Assembly: GCA_903915465.1 (NCBI GenBank)
Contig: CAIWTA010000246.1
Location: forward strand, 1-64,000
Reading direction: 5' to 3'
Length of the DNA: 64,000 bases
Source of the DNA: an uncultured Bacteroidales bacterium
Lineage (GTDB): Bacteria > Bacteroidota > Bacteroidia > Bacteroidales > FEN-979
In this document: piece after piece, positions 9,813-17,775 of the stretch
How the letters are laid out: every line of letters begins with the position of its first letter
Numbering within the stretch: position 1 is the first letter of the stretch
Translations under genes and position numbers: made by a program
Notes under the pieces: generated by a model
Database searches by the model: none
Told to the model about the DNA's origin: nothing
Seen by the model: only the letters and a program-made list of their open reading frames with translations

Positions 9813-11945
9813 ATGAAAAAAGTTTTCATTCTTCTTGCCACCATCTTATGCCTGATTTCTTCTGTTCATGCAAAAAAAGTCGATCTTGAAACTGCGAAAA
9901 AAGTCGCGGTAAACTTTTTTTATGAACGACTGAGTCAACACCAGCAGGTAAATTATCATCAGCTTTCAGTGAAGGAAGTATTTTCCGAAAAGGTTGATGC
10001 AATGAATGTTTACTATGCACTGAATTTCCCTGAAGGCGGATTTGTTATTGTTTCATCTGATGATGCTGTGACACCTATCCTTGCTTACTCATTTGAAGGA
10101 AATTATGCAGAAGAAAATCATCCTCCACAATTCAACTCCTGGATGGAAAATTATGCAAAGCAAATCATATATTGTATTAAAAATAACATTGCAGCAAACC
10201 AGCAGATCAATAGCGATTGGGCACGTTTAAAAATGTCTGATCCAGGCAATCTAAAACTTACCCCGCTCCCGGATGTTGCCCCGCTAATTATCTCAACCTG
10301 GGACCAGGGTTCTAATTATAATGCACTCTGTCCGGCAGATCCTTCCGGCCCAGATGGAAAAGTTTATGCCGGCTGTGTTGCTACAGCTATGTCGCAGGTA
10401 TTGTATTATTACCGCTTCCCGGCAACTGGTTCAGGTTCTCGTTGTTATACACCTAATGGATATTCACAGCAATGTGCTGATTTTGAAAATACCAACTACC
10501 GGTGGAATGAAATGATGAATTCAATCAGTTTCAGAGATACTGCAGTTGCTGAATTAATATGGCATGCAGGAGTTTCAGTAGAAATGATGTATTCTCCTTC
10601 AGGATCAGGAGCTTATAGTGAAGATGCTTTAACAGCTTTCATCAATAACTTCAGGTATTCCCCCGATGCCCATTTGGTTGCCAGAGATGATTATCCTCTC
10701 AATGGAGACGAATTTCCAGCTATTCTCAGAGACAACCTTGACCACAAACGGCCCATGTATTATGATGGTTATGGATCCGGTGGCCACGCTTTTAATGTAG
10801 ACGGATACCAGGGAACCAACTATTTTCATTTCAACTGGGGATGGAGCGGCTATTATAATGGTTATTTCTATCTGAATAATCTTAATCCAGGTGGAGAGAA
10901 TTTTAACAATGGGCAACGAGCCATGGTTAACCTTTACCCGGACACACTATCAAATACATATCCAACCTATTGTTCAGGACAAAAAGTTTTGACATCACTC
11001 TCCGGAACCTTTGAAGACGGTAGCGGACCTAAAAATTATCAGAATAATGCAACTGCCAGTTGGTTGATTCATCCTCAAAGTCCTTCTGATTCTGTCACTA
11101 ATATAGAAATTACTTTTAACCGATTCATTACTGAGCAGGGAAATGATCTGGTCAGGATATACAAAGGTTCTACAACAAATGACAGTCTTATCGGAAGCTT
11201 TTCCGGTAATAGTCTTCCACCAACGTTAAAGATTCCAGGGAACCGGGCGTTGGTTACTTTTTCAACCAACAGTACAATAACAAATGACGGATGGTTTGCG
11301 ACTTATAAAACTGAAACAATGAACTGGTGCTTAGGTACGACTGACCTTACTGATCAGCAAGGAAGTTTCGATGATGGAAGTCAAAATTTCAACTATAAAA
11401 ATAGCAGTAGCTGTCGGTGGATAATTGAACCAGATGGAGGTGGTGCAGTAAGCCTGAATTTTAACTCATTCAAGACAGAAGCAGGATATGATCGTGTCCG
11501 GATTATCGATATGGGAACAGGCCAGGAACTTGCAGAATACTCTGGTAATTACGCCGATTCTGATTTGCCTGCCCCGGTAACTGCACCAAGCGGTAAGATG
11601 TTCGTCCTTTTTCTTACAAATAACATCAACACCGACAAAGGATGGACTGCAAGCTATTTTACTTACCCGGTTGGTACGCAGGAAAAAGGATTCCTGTCAA
11701 ACACCCAAATCTTTCCTAATCCTGCAAGTGATAAAATTAACTTTCAGTTTTATAACACCAGCTCACAACATTTGACTATCGAAATATCGACACTCGAAGG
11801 CAGATCACTACTTTCCGCAGTATATAATTTAACATCTGGCTCTGACCTTAGAACCATTGACGTTTCTGAATTACCCCGAGGTGTCTATCTTCTACGCTTC
11901 ACAGATGAAGGCGAGACAGTTACAAAGAAAGTTGTGATTCAATAA
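9813..11945 (+). CDS. C10 peptidase with two CUB domains and T9SS domain (third)
   Basis: A 710-residue secreted cysteine peptidase starting 33 bases after the previous stop, so the two may be co-transcribed. Signal peptide ends near residue 20 (SSVHA), followed by a Spi-like prodomain. Catalytic C188 is in AGCVATAMSQVLYYY and H325 in GGHAFNVDGYQG, with FHFNWGWSG after it. CUB-like domains start at about 387 (YCSGQKVL) and about 506 (WCLGTTDL). The type A T9SS domain spans about the last 80 residues (IFPNPASDK to KKVVIQ). The paralogues align through their whole length, which suggests duplication of the entire gene. A terminator follows. Confidence 0.92.
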   Translation: MKKVFILLATILCLISSVHAKKVDLETAKKVAVNFFYERLSQHQQVNYHQLSVKEVFSEKVDAMNVYYALNFPEGGFVIVSSDDAVTPILAYSFEGNYAEENHPPQFNSWMENYAKQIIYCIKNNIAANQQINSDWARLKMSDPGNLKLTPLPDVAPLIISTWDQGSNYNALCPADPSGPDGKVYAGCVATAMSQVLYYYRFPATGSGSRCYTPNGYSQQCADFENTNYRWNEMMNSISFRDTAVAELIWHAGVSVEMMYSPSGSGAYSEDALTAFINNFRYSPDAHLVARDDYPLNGDEFPAILRDNLDHKRPMYYDGYGSGGHAFNVDGYQGTNYFHFNWGWSGYYNGYFYLNNLNPGGENFNNGQRAMVNLYPDTLSNTYPTYCSGQKVLTSLSGTFEDGSGPKNYQNNATASWLIHPQSPSDSVTNIEITFNRFITEQGNDLVRIYKGSTTNDSLIGSFSGNSLPPTLKIPGNRALVTFSTNSTITNDGWFATYKTETMNWCLGTTDLTDQQGSFDDGSQNFNYKNSSSCRWIIEPDGGGAVSLNFNSFKTEAGYDRVRIIDMGTGQELAEYSGNYADSDLPAPVTAPSGKMFVLFLTNNINTDKGWTASYFTYPVGTQEKGFLSNTQIFPNPASDKINFQFYNTSSQHLTIEISTLEGRSLLSAVYNLTSGSDLRTIDVSELPRGVYLLRFTDEGETVTKKVVIQ

Positions 11946-11964
11946 CAATCTTTTTACTTCTTTG

Positions 11965-12003
11965 AAAAACGGGGATAACCAACTGCTTGTCCCTGTTTTT
12001 TTA
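11965..12003 (+). terminator. Terminator closing the peptidase array
   Basis: A nine-base RNA stem (acggggata with tgtccctgt, allowing G-U pairs) is followed by a T-run of seven, starting about 20 bases after the last peptidase stop codon. It separates the array from the thioredoxin genes. Confidence 0.7.
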
Positions 12004-12056
12004 TAGATCATTAAAAATTTTAGTGATACTAATGCGATTTATTTAAAAAATTGTTT

Positions 12057-12064
12057 TATCTTTG
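12057..12064 (+). promoter_or_regulatory. Putative -7 promoter element (12088 thioredoxin)
   Basis: TATCTTTG matches TAnnTTTG and lies 23 bases before the lipoprotein start codon. No TTG sits at the ideal spacing upstream, so only the -7 half is supported. Confidence 0.5.
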
Positions 12065-12087
12065 TAGCCAGTTTAATAAGGAATGTT

Positions 12088-12555
12088 ATGAAAAAACTTT
12101 TTTGGATCGTTTCTCTTTTTAGCCTTATGGCATTAAATGCATGTAGCTCCAATGGTGATAATTCAGACCAGAAGGTGAAAGAATACAAAGAAGGTGTTGT
12201 GAACCAGATGAATGGAGCAATGTTCAAAAAGATGATCTGGAATTATAAGAACAACCCTGACAAGTGGGTGTTTATTGGTGATGTACCTTGTATTATTGAT
12301 TTTTACGCTGACTGGTGCCGTCCCTGCAGGATGGTTTCTCCAATCATGGAAGAGCTGGCTAAGGAGTACAAAGGTAAAATACGAATTTTCAAAGTAAATA
12401 CAGATGAGGAACGGGAACTTGCTTCTCTTTTCAAGATAAATTCAATTCCTGCAGTGATGCTCATCCCAAAAGGTGGACAACCTCAGATGGCAGTTGGTGC
12501 CCAACCGAAAGAGTCCTACCTGAAGATCATCAATGATGTATTAAAGGTAAAATAA
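12088..12555 (+). CDS. Thioredoxin-fold lipoprotein (WCRPC)
   Basis: A 155-residue protein with a lipoprotein signal (LMALNAC, lipidated C19) and one thioredoxin domain. The active site is C77-R-P-C80 in YADWCRPCRMVSPI rather than the usual WCGPC, and the cis-proline loop is NSIPAVMLIP. It should act outside the cytoplasm, anchored in the inner or outer membrane, as a thiol-disulfide oxidoreductase. It is clearly paralogous to the cytoplasmic thioredoxin 79 bases downstream, sharing long stretches such as CIIDFYADWC and VSPI. The arginine in the dipeptide may shift its redox potential, but that is inference. Confidence 0.87.
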   Translation: MKKLFWIVSLFSLMALNACSSNGDNSDQKVKEYKEGVVNQMNGAMFKKMIWNYKNNPDKWVFIGDVPCIIDFYADWCRPCRMVSPIMEELAKEYKGKIRIFKVNTDEERELASLFKINSIPAVMLIPKGGQPQMAVGAQPKESYLKIINDVLKVK

Positions 12556-12634
12556 GGATCCGATTGCTATTCTGAAAAAAATTATTCTTACAATCAAGAA
12601 GAAAGATATACAAGTATCACAAAAAACAAGCAAT

Positions 12635-13000
12635 ATGGCAATTGAGCATCTAACACAGGAAACATTTATCGAAAAAGTTTTTGATTATAAAACAAGCAAG
12701 GAATGGAAATTTGAGGGGAAATTACCCTGCATCATAGATTTCTATGCAGACTGGTGTGGCCCTTGCAAAATTGTAAGCCCTATTCTCGAAGAACTGGCTG
12801 CAGAATATAAAGACAAGATAACCGTTTACAAGATCAATACAGAAACTGAGCAAGAACTGTCGGGTGCTTTTGGAATTCGTAGTATCCCTTCTCTACTATT
12901 TATTCCAACGGAAGGACAACCTCAAATGACGGTTGGTGCGCTGCCAAAAGAAGCAATGAAGAATAAAATCAATGAAATCCTCCTCGGAAACCAGAGATAA
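12635..13000 (+). CDS. Thioredoxin, cytoplasmic
   Basis: A 121-residue thioredoxin with the classic active site C41-G-P-C44 in YADWCGPCKIVSPI and the cis-proline loop RSIPSLLFIP. There is no signal peptide or lipobox, so it should act in the cytoplasm. It has about 25 residues before the core (FIEKVFDYKTSKEWKFEG), shared with the upstream lipoprotein, marking the two as a duplicated pair sent to different compartments. The 3' end overlaps the next gene by 29 bases. A trxA symbol is plausible, but which thioredoxin of the genome this is cannot be told from the window. Confidence 0.9.
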   Translation: MAIEHLTQETFIEKVFDYKTSKEWKFEGKLPCIIDFYADWCGPCKIVSPILEELAAEYKDKITVYKINTETEQELSGAFGIRSIPSLLFIPTEGQPQMTVGALPKEAMKNKINEILLGNQR

Positions 13001-13631
13001 TTCAGGTAGTCTGCTCATTTCTACTGCTTATCTTCCTCCAATTTCTTATGTTTCTGCCTGTATTCATGCGGATGAAATATTGATTGAACGCTGCGAGACT
13101 TATCCAAAACAGACCTTCCGGAATCATTGTATTATATTCGGACCAAATGGAAAACAACTGTTAAGTATTCCCGTAATAAAAGTGGATGGGAACCGTACGA
13201 AGACTAAAGATATCAGGATATCTGATTCAAGATCATGGCAAAAAACTCATTGGCGCTCAATCAAAACAGCATATAGTAATTCACCTTACTTTCTTTACTA
13301 CGGTGATCATTTCATTCAGTATTTCGAAAAGAAATATGAATTCCTGATTGATTTTAATACTTCTCTTTTAGAAACGATAATCCATATTCTGAAGGAAGCG
13401 AAAAAGCTCACCTTCACTGATCAATTTGAAAAAGAAGTCAGTTACAAAAACGATCATAGATACCTCTGGGGTAAAAAATATTCAATAATTCATAGCGAAT
13501 TCCCCGAATATACTCAGGTTTTCTCATCCAGACATGGCTTTATTCCGGATTTAAGCATTCTCGACCTGATTTTTAATCTTGGACCGGAAACCAGGCAATA
13601 CCTGGAAAGTTTACCAAACAATACAGTTTAA
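12972..13631 (+). CDS. WbqC-like family protein
   Basis: A 219-residue protein matching the WbqC family by its opening STAYLPPISY, the GPNGKQLLSIPV segment and the WQKTHWRSIKTAYSNSPYFLYY core. WbqC-like genes occur in polysaccharide and lipid A loci, but the reaction is not established. The only ATG start overlaps the thioredoxin by 29 bases. Relatives often begin near LISTAYLPP, so the true start could be a non-ATG codon a few residues inside. No signal peptide, so probably cytoplasmic. It is likely translated from the same transcript as the thioredoxin. Confidence 0.75.
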   Translation: MKSSSETRDNSGSLLISTAYLPPISYVSACIHADEILIERCETYPKQTFRNHCIIFGPNGKQLLSIPVIKVDGNRTKTKDIRISDSRSWQKTHWRSIKTAYSNSPYFLYYGDHFIQYFEKKYEFLIDFNTSLLETIIHILKEAKKLTFTDQFEKEVSYKNDHRYLWGKKYSIIHSEFPEYTQVFSSRHGFIPDLSILDLIFNLGPETRQYLESLPNNTV

Positions 13632-13678
13632 ATTTTTTCACCGGTATAAACCCGGCTGTTTGAATAATGAAGATTCTT

Positions 13679-13686
13679 TACCTTTG
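13679..13686 (+). promoter_or_regulatory. Putative -7 promoter element (NlpC/P60 gene)
   Basis: TACCTTTG matches TAnnTTTG, 17 bases before the start codon. A TTG at 13660-13662 is only 16 bases upstream, shorter than the usual 19. The leader would be very short. Confidence 0.4.
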
Positions 13687-13703
13687 ATTGATAATAAGAT
13701 ATT

Positions 13704-14513
13704 ATGGAATTTGGAATCTCGTTGCAAAGCATTCTTCCTATCCGCCTGGAACCGACACATAAGTCCGAGATGGTATCACAAATTCTTTTTGGAGAATTGT
13801 TCAGGATACAGCAGAAACACCTGAATTGGCTCAGGATACAACTTTCATACGACAATTATGAAGGATGGATAGAACTTAAACAGGTAACGATATTTGATGA
13901 ATCGGAATTCATCAGACTTTTCAATGCCGAAACCCCATCAAGCCTTGACCTGGTTCAGTTGTTATCAAACGATTCCAGGAAAACAATCCTCCCGATAGTT
14001 CTGGGAAGTTCACTACCTGGGCTGGTTGATCAGCATTTTCGCATCAAGGATCAGTTCTTTTCATTCGAAGGATTGACCTCAGATATGAGACCTCCTGAGG
14101 CTGTCATGACAAAGCAAGAGCGACTGAATACCAAGCACAGACTGATCGATACTGCGATGCTGTACCTGAATGCTCCTTATCTCTGGGGTGGCCGGTCACC
14201 ATTTGGAATCGATTGCTCTGGATTGGCTCAGTTGGTTTATAAAATTAACAAGGTAAAATTGCTTCGGGATGCTTCTCAACAGGCAACTCTGGGTGAATCT
14301 TTGAACTTTGTTTCGGAAGCAGAACCTGGAGACCTGGCTTTTTTTGATGATGAAGAAGGAAATATCGTGCATGTTGGCCTTATGATGGATAAAAGCCGCA
14401 TTATTCATGCCTCCGGGATAGTGCGGATAGATTCAATTGATCATGAGGGAATTTATAGTGAAGAAGAAAAAAAGTACACGCACAAGTTAAGGGTCATCAG
14501 GCGCATCATGTAA
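13704..14513 (+). CDS. NlpC/P60 family cysteine peptidase
   Basis: A 269-residue protein with an SH3-like first part (about 10-65, ending in the EGWIELK strand) and a C-terminal NlpC/P60 domain (about 145-240). The catalytic set is C171 in FGIDCSGLAQLVY, H223 in GNIVHVGLMM and H235 in RIIHASG. Family members cut the gamma-D-Glu to diamino-acid bond of peptidoglycan stem peptides, often in recycling of muropeptides. No signal peptide or lipobox is visible, which favours a cytoplasmic recycling role, unless export uses another route. It converges on the barrel gene at 14541 with only 27 bases between. Confidence 0.88.
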   Translation: MEFGISLQSILPIRLEPTHKSEMVSQILFGELFRIQQKHLNWLRIQLSYDNYEGWIELKQVTIFDESEFIRLFNAETPSSLDLVQLLSNDSRKTILPIVLGSSLPGLVDQHFRIKDQFFSFEGLTSDMRPPEAVMTKQERLNTKHRLIDTAMLYLNAPYLWGGRSPFGIDCSGLAQLVYKINKVKLLRDASQQATLGESLNFVSEAEPGDLAFFDDEEGNIVHVGLMMDKSRIIHASGIVRIDSIDHEGIYSEEEKKYTHKLRVIRRIM

Positions 14514-14540
14514 AACCAACTTCGTAAATTCTGACTCTGA

Positions 14541-15272
14541 TTATTCACTGTCTTCAGCTTTTTTCTTTTTTTTGCCGGGAAGGATGTCATTGAAGATGTA
14601 TACTAACCTGATACTAATTACATTATTGTATTGTTTGCGTGTCCAGGTTTCTCCGGAAAACGGATTGACAAATTCCCTTGTACGAATCGGGAACATCGAA
14701 TAGGAATAGCGAAGATTCAGCCATAATTTTTGCCATACCCTCAATCTTACATCTGCAAGCACCTGAAAATCAGATTTTAGGTAGGGGCCGCTTAAGGAAG
14801 TTGCAGTTCTGACCCATCCCCTATTATCATTATAATCTTCATATTCCGTCACTCCAACGAGCTGGCTATAGGAAAAACCAATTCCGCCGGCAATTATTCT
14901 TTTATCCGTAAAATGAACAATTACCGGAACTTGTATGTAGTTAAGAAATAAGCGGTAACCATCATAGTATCCGGTTTTTGTGGAATCAGCAATTGTATCT
15001 TTCGCAGCGTATGTAGATTTCTGGCGACTTCCCTGCTGTGAAAACAGCAATTCCATTGTTATTGACCATTTTTTATTTTTCCCAAAAGGAAGAATCACGG
15101 AAGGTCCAACGTTCAGCCCAACCTTGTTATATCCGTAAACTTCGTCGCCATCAACTTGTGTAAGATTCATTCCCACTGATAATGCACCCAGAAAATGCTG
15201 GGAAAACGACTGTATGGAAAATAGGAAAATAAATGAAAAAAAAGTGATAGAAAATAATTGTCTGACAGACAT
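14541..15272 (-). CDS. PorT-like outer membrane beta-barrel protein
   Basis: A 243-residue protein with a signal peptide ending near residue 25 (SIQSFSQ) followed by alternating amphipathic strands typical of the PorT-like eight-stranded barrel group (LGALSVGMNLTQVDGD, GLNVGPSVILPF, LNYIQVPVIVHF). It should sit in the outer membrane. It is not necessarily the T9SS protein PorT itself, since this family has many members per genome and function rarely follows from sequence. The lysine-rich tail (GKKKKKAEDSE) would lie on the periplasmic side. Confidence 0.72.
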   Translation of the reverse strand: MSVRQLFSITFFSFIFLFSIQSFSQHFLGALSVGMNLTQVDGDEVYGYNKVGLNVGPSVILPFGKNKKWSITMELLFSQQGSRQKSTYAAKDTIADSTKTGYYDGYRLFLNYIQVPVIVHFTDKRIIAGGIGFSYSQLVGVTEYEDYNDNRGWVRTATSLSGPYLKSDFQVLADVRLRVWQKLWLNLRYSYSMFPIRTREFVNPFSGETWTRKQYNNVISIRLVYIFNDILPGKKKKKAEDSE

Positions 15273-15316
15273 TGTGGATTATAAAATTAATAAACCATTT
15301 TTCACCGCAAAGTCGC

Positions 15317-15361
15317 AAAGACGCGAAATATATAATACGGCCATTTAAGATTTTGCGTCTT
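15317..15361. repeat. Imperfect hairpin in a gene-free stretch
   Basis: Arms aaagacgcgaaa and ttttgcgtctt pair across about 22 bases. This is one of two palindromes in the 358-base gap between the barrel gene and tex (15273-15630). No T-tract follows it, so it does not look like a terminator. Confidence 0.45.
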
Positions 15362-15410
15362 GACGTCTACTATATAACTTTATGTAATTATTTGGTATTC
15401 ATTAATATTT

Positions 15411-15513
15411 TTCTCGCCGAGTTTCGCAGATTATCGCGCTGAGTCTCGCAGATTCAATAAGTGAATTTTTTCCTGCGGAACTCTGCGAAAAACTTTGCGA
15501 AACTCTGCGTGAA
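15411..15513. repeat. Long imperfect palindrome of TCGCAGA-like units
   Basis: Left arm 15411-15454 and right arm 15471-15513 are near reverse complements, each made of short repeated units resembling tttcgcaga and ctctgcgaa. It sits at the 3' side of both flanking genes' reading directions, in the gap before the tex stop codon. No ORF is present. It resembles in design, but not in sequence, the palindrome at 58208. I see nothing else in this gap. Confidence 0.6.
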
Positions 15514-15630
15514 CCATTTAAATTATCAGCTTTAATATTCCTTATCACTCTCATTAGGAGAAGACTTAGTCGTAAAATTTAATAAAATGTCTTTTCTAAG
15601 GTGACTCGTTAAAAGAAACGCCAACCGCAA

Positions 15631-17775
15631 TTATTTAGTATTCTGGCCCTTCATAGTAAGCTGAATCCTTTTTCTTTCCAAATCGACATCAAGAACTTCT
15701 ATATTCACTTTTTGGTTGATCTTGACAACTTCATTCGGGTCGCGTACGAACCGATCTGCGAGTTCACTGACATGAACCAGCCCATCCTGGTGAACACCAA
15801 TATCAACAAAGACTCCGAAATTTGTGATATTCGTTACAATCCCTGTAAGTTTCATTCCTTTGCTAAGATCATTAATGGTATGAGTGTTCTTATCAAATTC
15901 GAACATTTCAAACTTCCGTCTTGGATCTCTCCCTGGTTTGGCTAACTCCTGCATGATATCGAGGATGGTAGGCAGACCTATAGTTTCGTCGATAAAGTCC
16001 TCCGGTTTGATCTTTTCGCGAAACTCTTTATTTTCGATGAGCTCGGTTATGCTGCAGTTTGTTTTCTTGGCCATTTTTTTCACCACATGATAACTCTCCG
16101 GGTGAACAGAACATTTGTCTAAAGGATTTTTGGCATCCCTAATCCGTAAAAAACCGGCAGCTTGTTCAAAGGCTTTATCTCCAAAGCGGGTTACCTTTTT
16201 CAACTCGGTACGGGAAGCAAAAGGACCGTTTTTATTCCGGTATTCAATGATGTTTTTCGCCAGTGCAGGGCCTAATCCGGAGACGCAGGTCAGCAATTGC
16301 TCGCTGGCTGTATTCACTTCAACGCCAACGGAATTCACACAACTTACAACTGTATCTTCAAGGCTTTGTTGCAATTCATGCTGGTTGATATCATGCTGGT
16401 ATTGCCCGACACCAATAGACTTTGGATCGATTTTAACCAGTTCTGACAGTGGATCCATCAAACGACGACCGATAGAAACTGCACCTCTGACCGTTACATC
16501 ATATTCAGGAAATTCTTTCCTGGCCACAGCAGATGCTGAATAAACTGAAGCTCCGCTTTCATTCACCATAATCGCAATAAGATCTTTTTCGAAAGGGATT
16601 GAATGTATCAGCCGTTCAGTTTCTCTTCCTGCTGTACCATTTCCAATAGCAATTGCTTCAATTTTATAGGCATTGGCAAGACTTTTAATTTTATGAATCG
16701 CTTCCTTCACTTCTAATTGAGGAGGGTGGGGATAGATCGTTTCGTTATGCAGCAATTTTCCTTGCTTATCAAGGCAAACAATCTTACATCCGGAACGGAA
16801 ACCCGGATCAATGGCAAGCACATTTTTTTGACCCAGGGGCGGAGAGAGAAGGAGTTGTCGCAAATTCTCGACAAAAACCTGGATGGCATCTTTATCAGCT
16901 CTTTCCTTTACCCATTGACGCATCTCTGTGTCCATTGATGGGTATAAAAGCCGCTTGCAGCAGTCTCTTACAGACTGAGTGACAAGGTCTGCCGAAGTAT
17001 TTGCAGCGTGAATGAAGATCTTATTCAGGATTTCCATCGACTTGTTATCATCCACTTCACAACCCACTTTCAGGAAGGATTCCGCTTCGCCACGAAATAT
17101 GGCGAGAACCCGGTGTGAAGGGGCTTTCAACAGTGGTTCTTTAAAATCAAAATAGTTCCGGTAATTTGCACCTTCTTTTTCTTTTCCTTTCACCACTTTT
17201 GCACACAGAACTCCTTCTCTCTGAAAAAGTGAACGGATCCGTTTCCGGGCATAGGCATGTTCATTGACGATTTCCGCGATGATATCACAAGCCCCGTCGA
17301 TTGCTTCTTCAACAAAATTTACACCATGTTCGGCGCTGATGAATTTCCTGGCTTGAACTTCGATGTCATTAAATTTTTGGGAAAGGATAATTCTGGCCAA
17401 CGGTTCCAAACCTTTCTCCTTTGCAATGCTTGCCCTGGTTTTCCTTTTTGGTTTGTATGGCAGATAAATATCTTCCAGTTCTGCCATCGTAGCCGCTTCT
17501 TCGATTGATTTACTTAACTCATCCGACAGCTTATCCTGTTCTGTGAGGGATTTTATGATGGCCTCCCTGCGCTTATCAAGTTCCTTCAACTGATGCAGCC
17601 GGTCGCGGATACGCATGACCATCACTTCATCCATGCTGCCAGTCATTTCTTTGCGGTATCGTGAAATGAAAGGCACTGTGGCGCCTTCTTCAAGCAGTTT
17701 AATCGTATTTCGAATGAAAGTTGAAGCGACATTCAACTCAAGAGCAATAATTCCTGAGTATTTTTCAGTAGTCAT
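15631..17775 (-). CDS. tex: Tex-family RNA-binding protein
   Basis: A 714-residue protein of the Tex/YhgF family. The N-terminal Tex region opens with FIRNTIKLLEEGATVPFISRYR, followed by the YqgF-like RNase H-fold domain (VLAIDPGFRSGCKIV), helix-hairpin-helix repeats (LLTCVSGLGPALAKNIIEYR) and a C-terminal S1 RNA-binding domain (about 640-710, LTGIVTNITNFGVFVDIG). It acts in the cytoplasm on transcription or RNA, with exact role unsettled. Its start codon overlaps the stop of the upstream T9SS cargo gene by four bases (ATGA), so translation is probably coupled to a secreted-protein operon. Confidence 0.93.
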   Translation of the reverse strand: MTTEKYSGIIALELNVASTFIRNTIKLLEEGATVPFISRYRKEMTGSMDEVMVMRIRDRLHQLKELDKRREAIIKSLTEQDKLSDELSKSIEEAATMAELEDIYLPYKPKRKTRASIAKEKGLEPLARIILSQKFNDIEVQARKFISAEHGVNFVEEAIDGACDIIAEIVNEHAYARKRIRSLFQREGVLCAKVVKGKEKEGANYRNYFDFKEPLLKAPSHRVLAIFRGEAESFLKVGCEVDDNKSMEILNKIFIHAANTSADLVTQSVRDCCKRLLYPSMDTEMRQWVKERADKDAIQVFVENLRQLLLSPPLGQKNVLAIDPGFRSGCKIVCLDKQGKLLHNETIYPHPPQLEVKEAIHKIKSLANAYKIEAIAIGNGTAGRETERLIHSIPFEKDLIAIMVNESGASVYSASAVARKEFPEYDVTVRGAVSIGRRLMDPLSELVKIDPKSIGVGQYQHDINQHELQQSLEDTVVSCVNSVGVEVNTASEQLLTCVSGLGPALAKNIIEYRNKNGPFASRTELKKVTRFGDKAFEQAAGFLRIRDAKNPLDKCSVHPESYHVVKKMAKKTNCSITELIENKEFREKIKPEDFIDETIGLPTILDIMQELAKPGRDPRRKFEMFEFDKNTHTINDLSKGMKLTGIVTNITNFGVFVDIGVHQDGLVHVSELADRFVRDPNEVVKINQKVNIEVLDVDLERKRIQLTMKGQNTK

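Noticed and set aside
16115-16543. 142-residue plus-strand ORF within tex
   Set aside because: Antisense shadow of a well-conserved gene, with no known domain.
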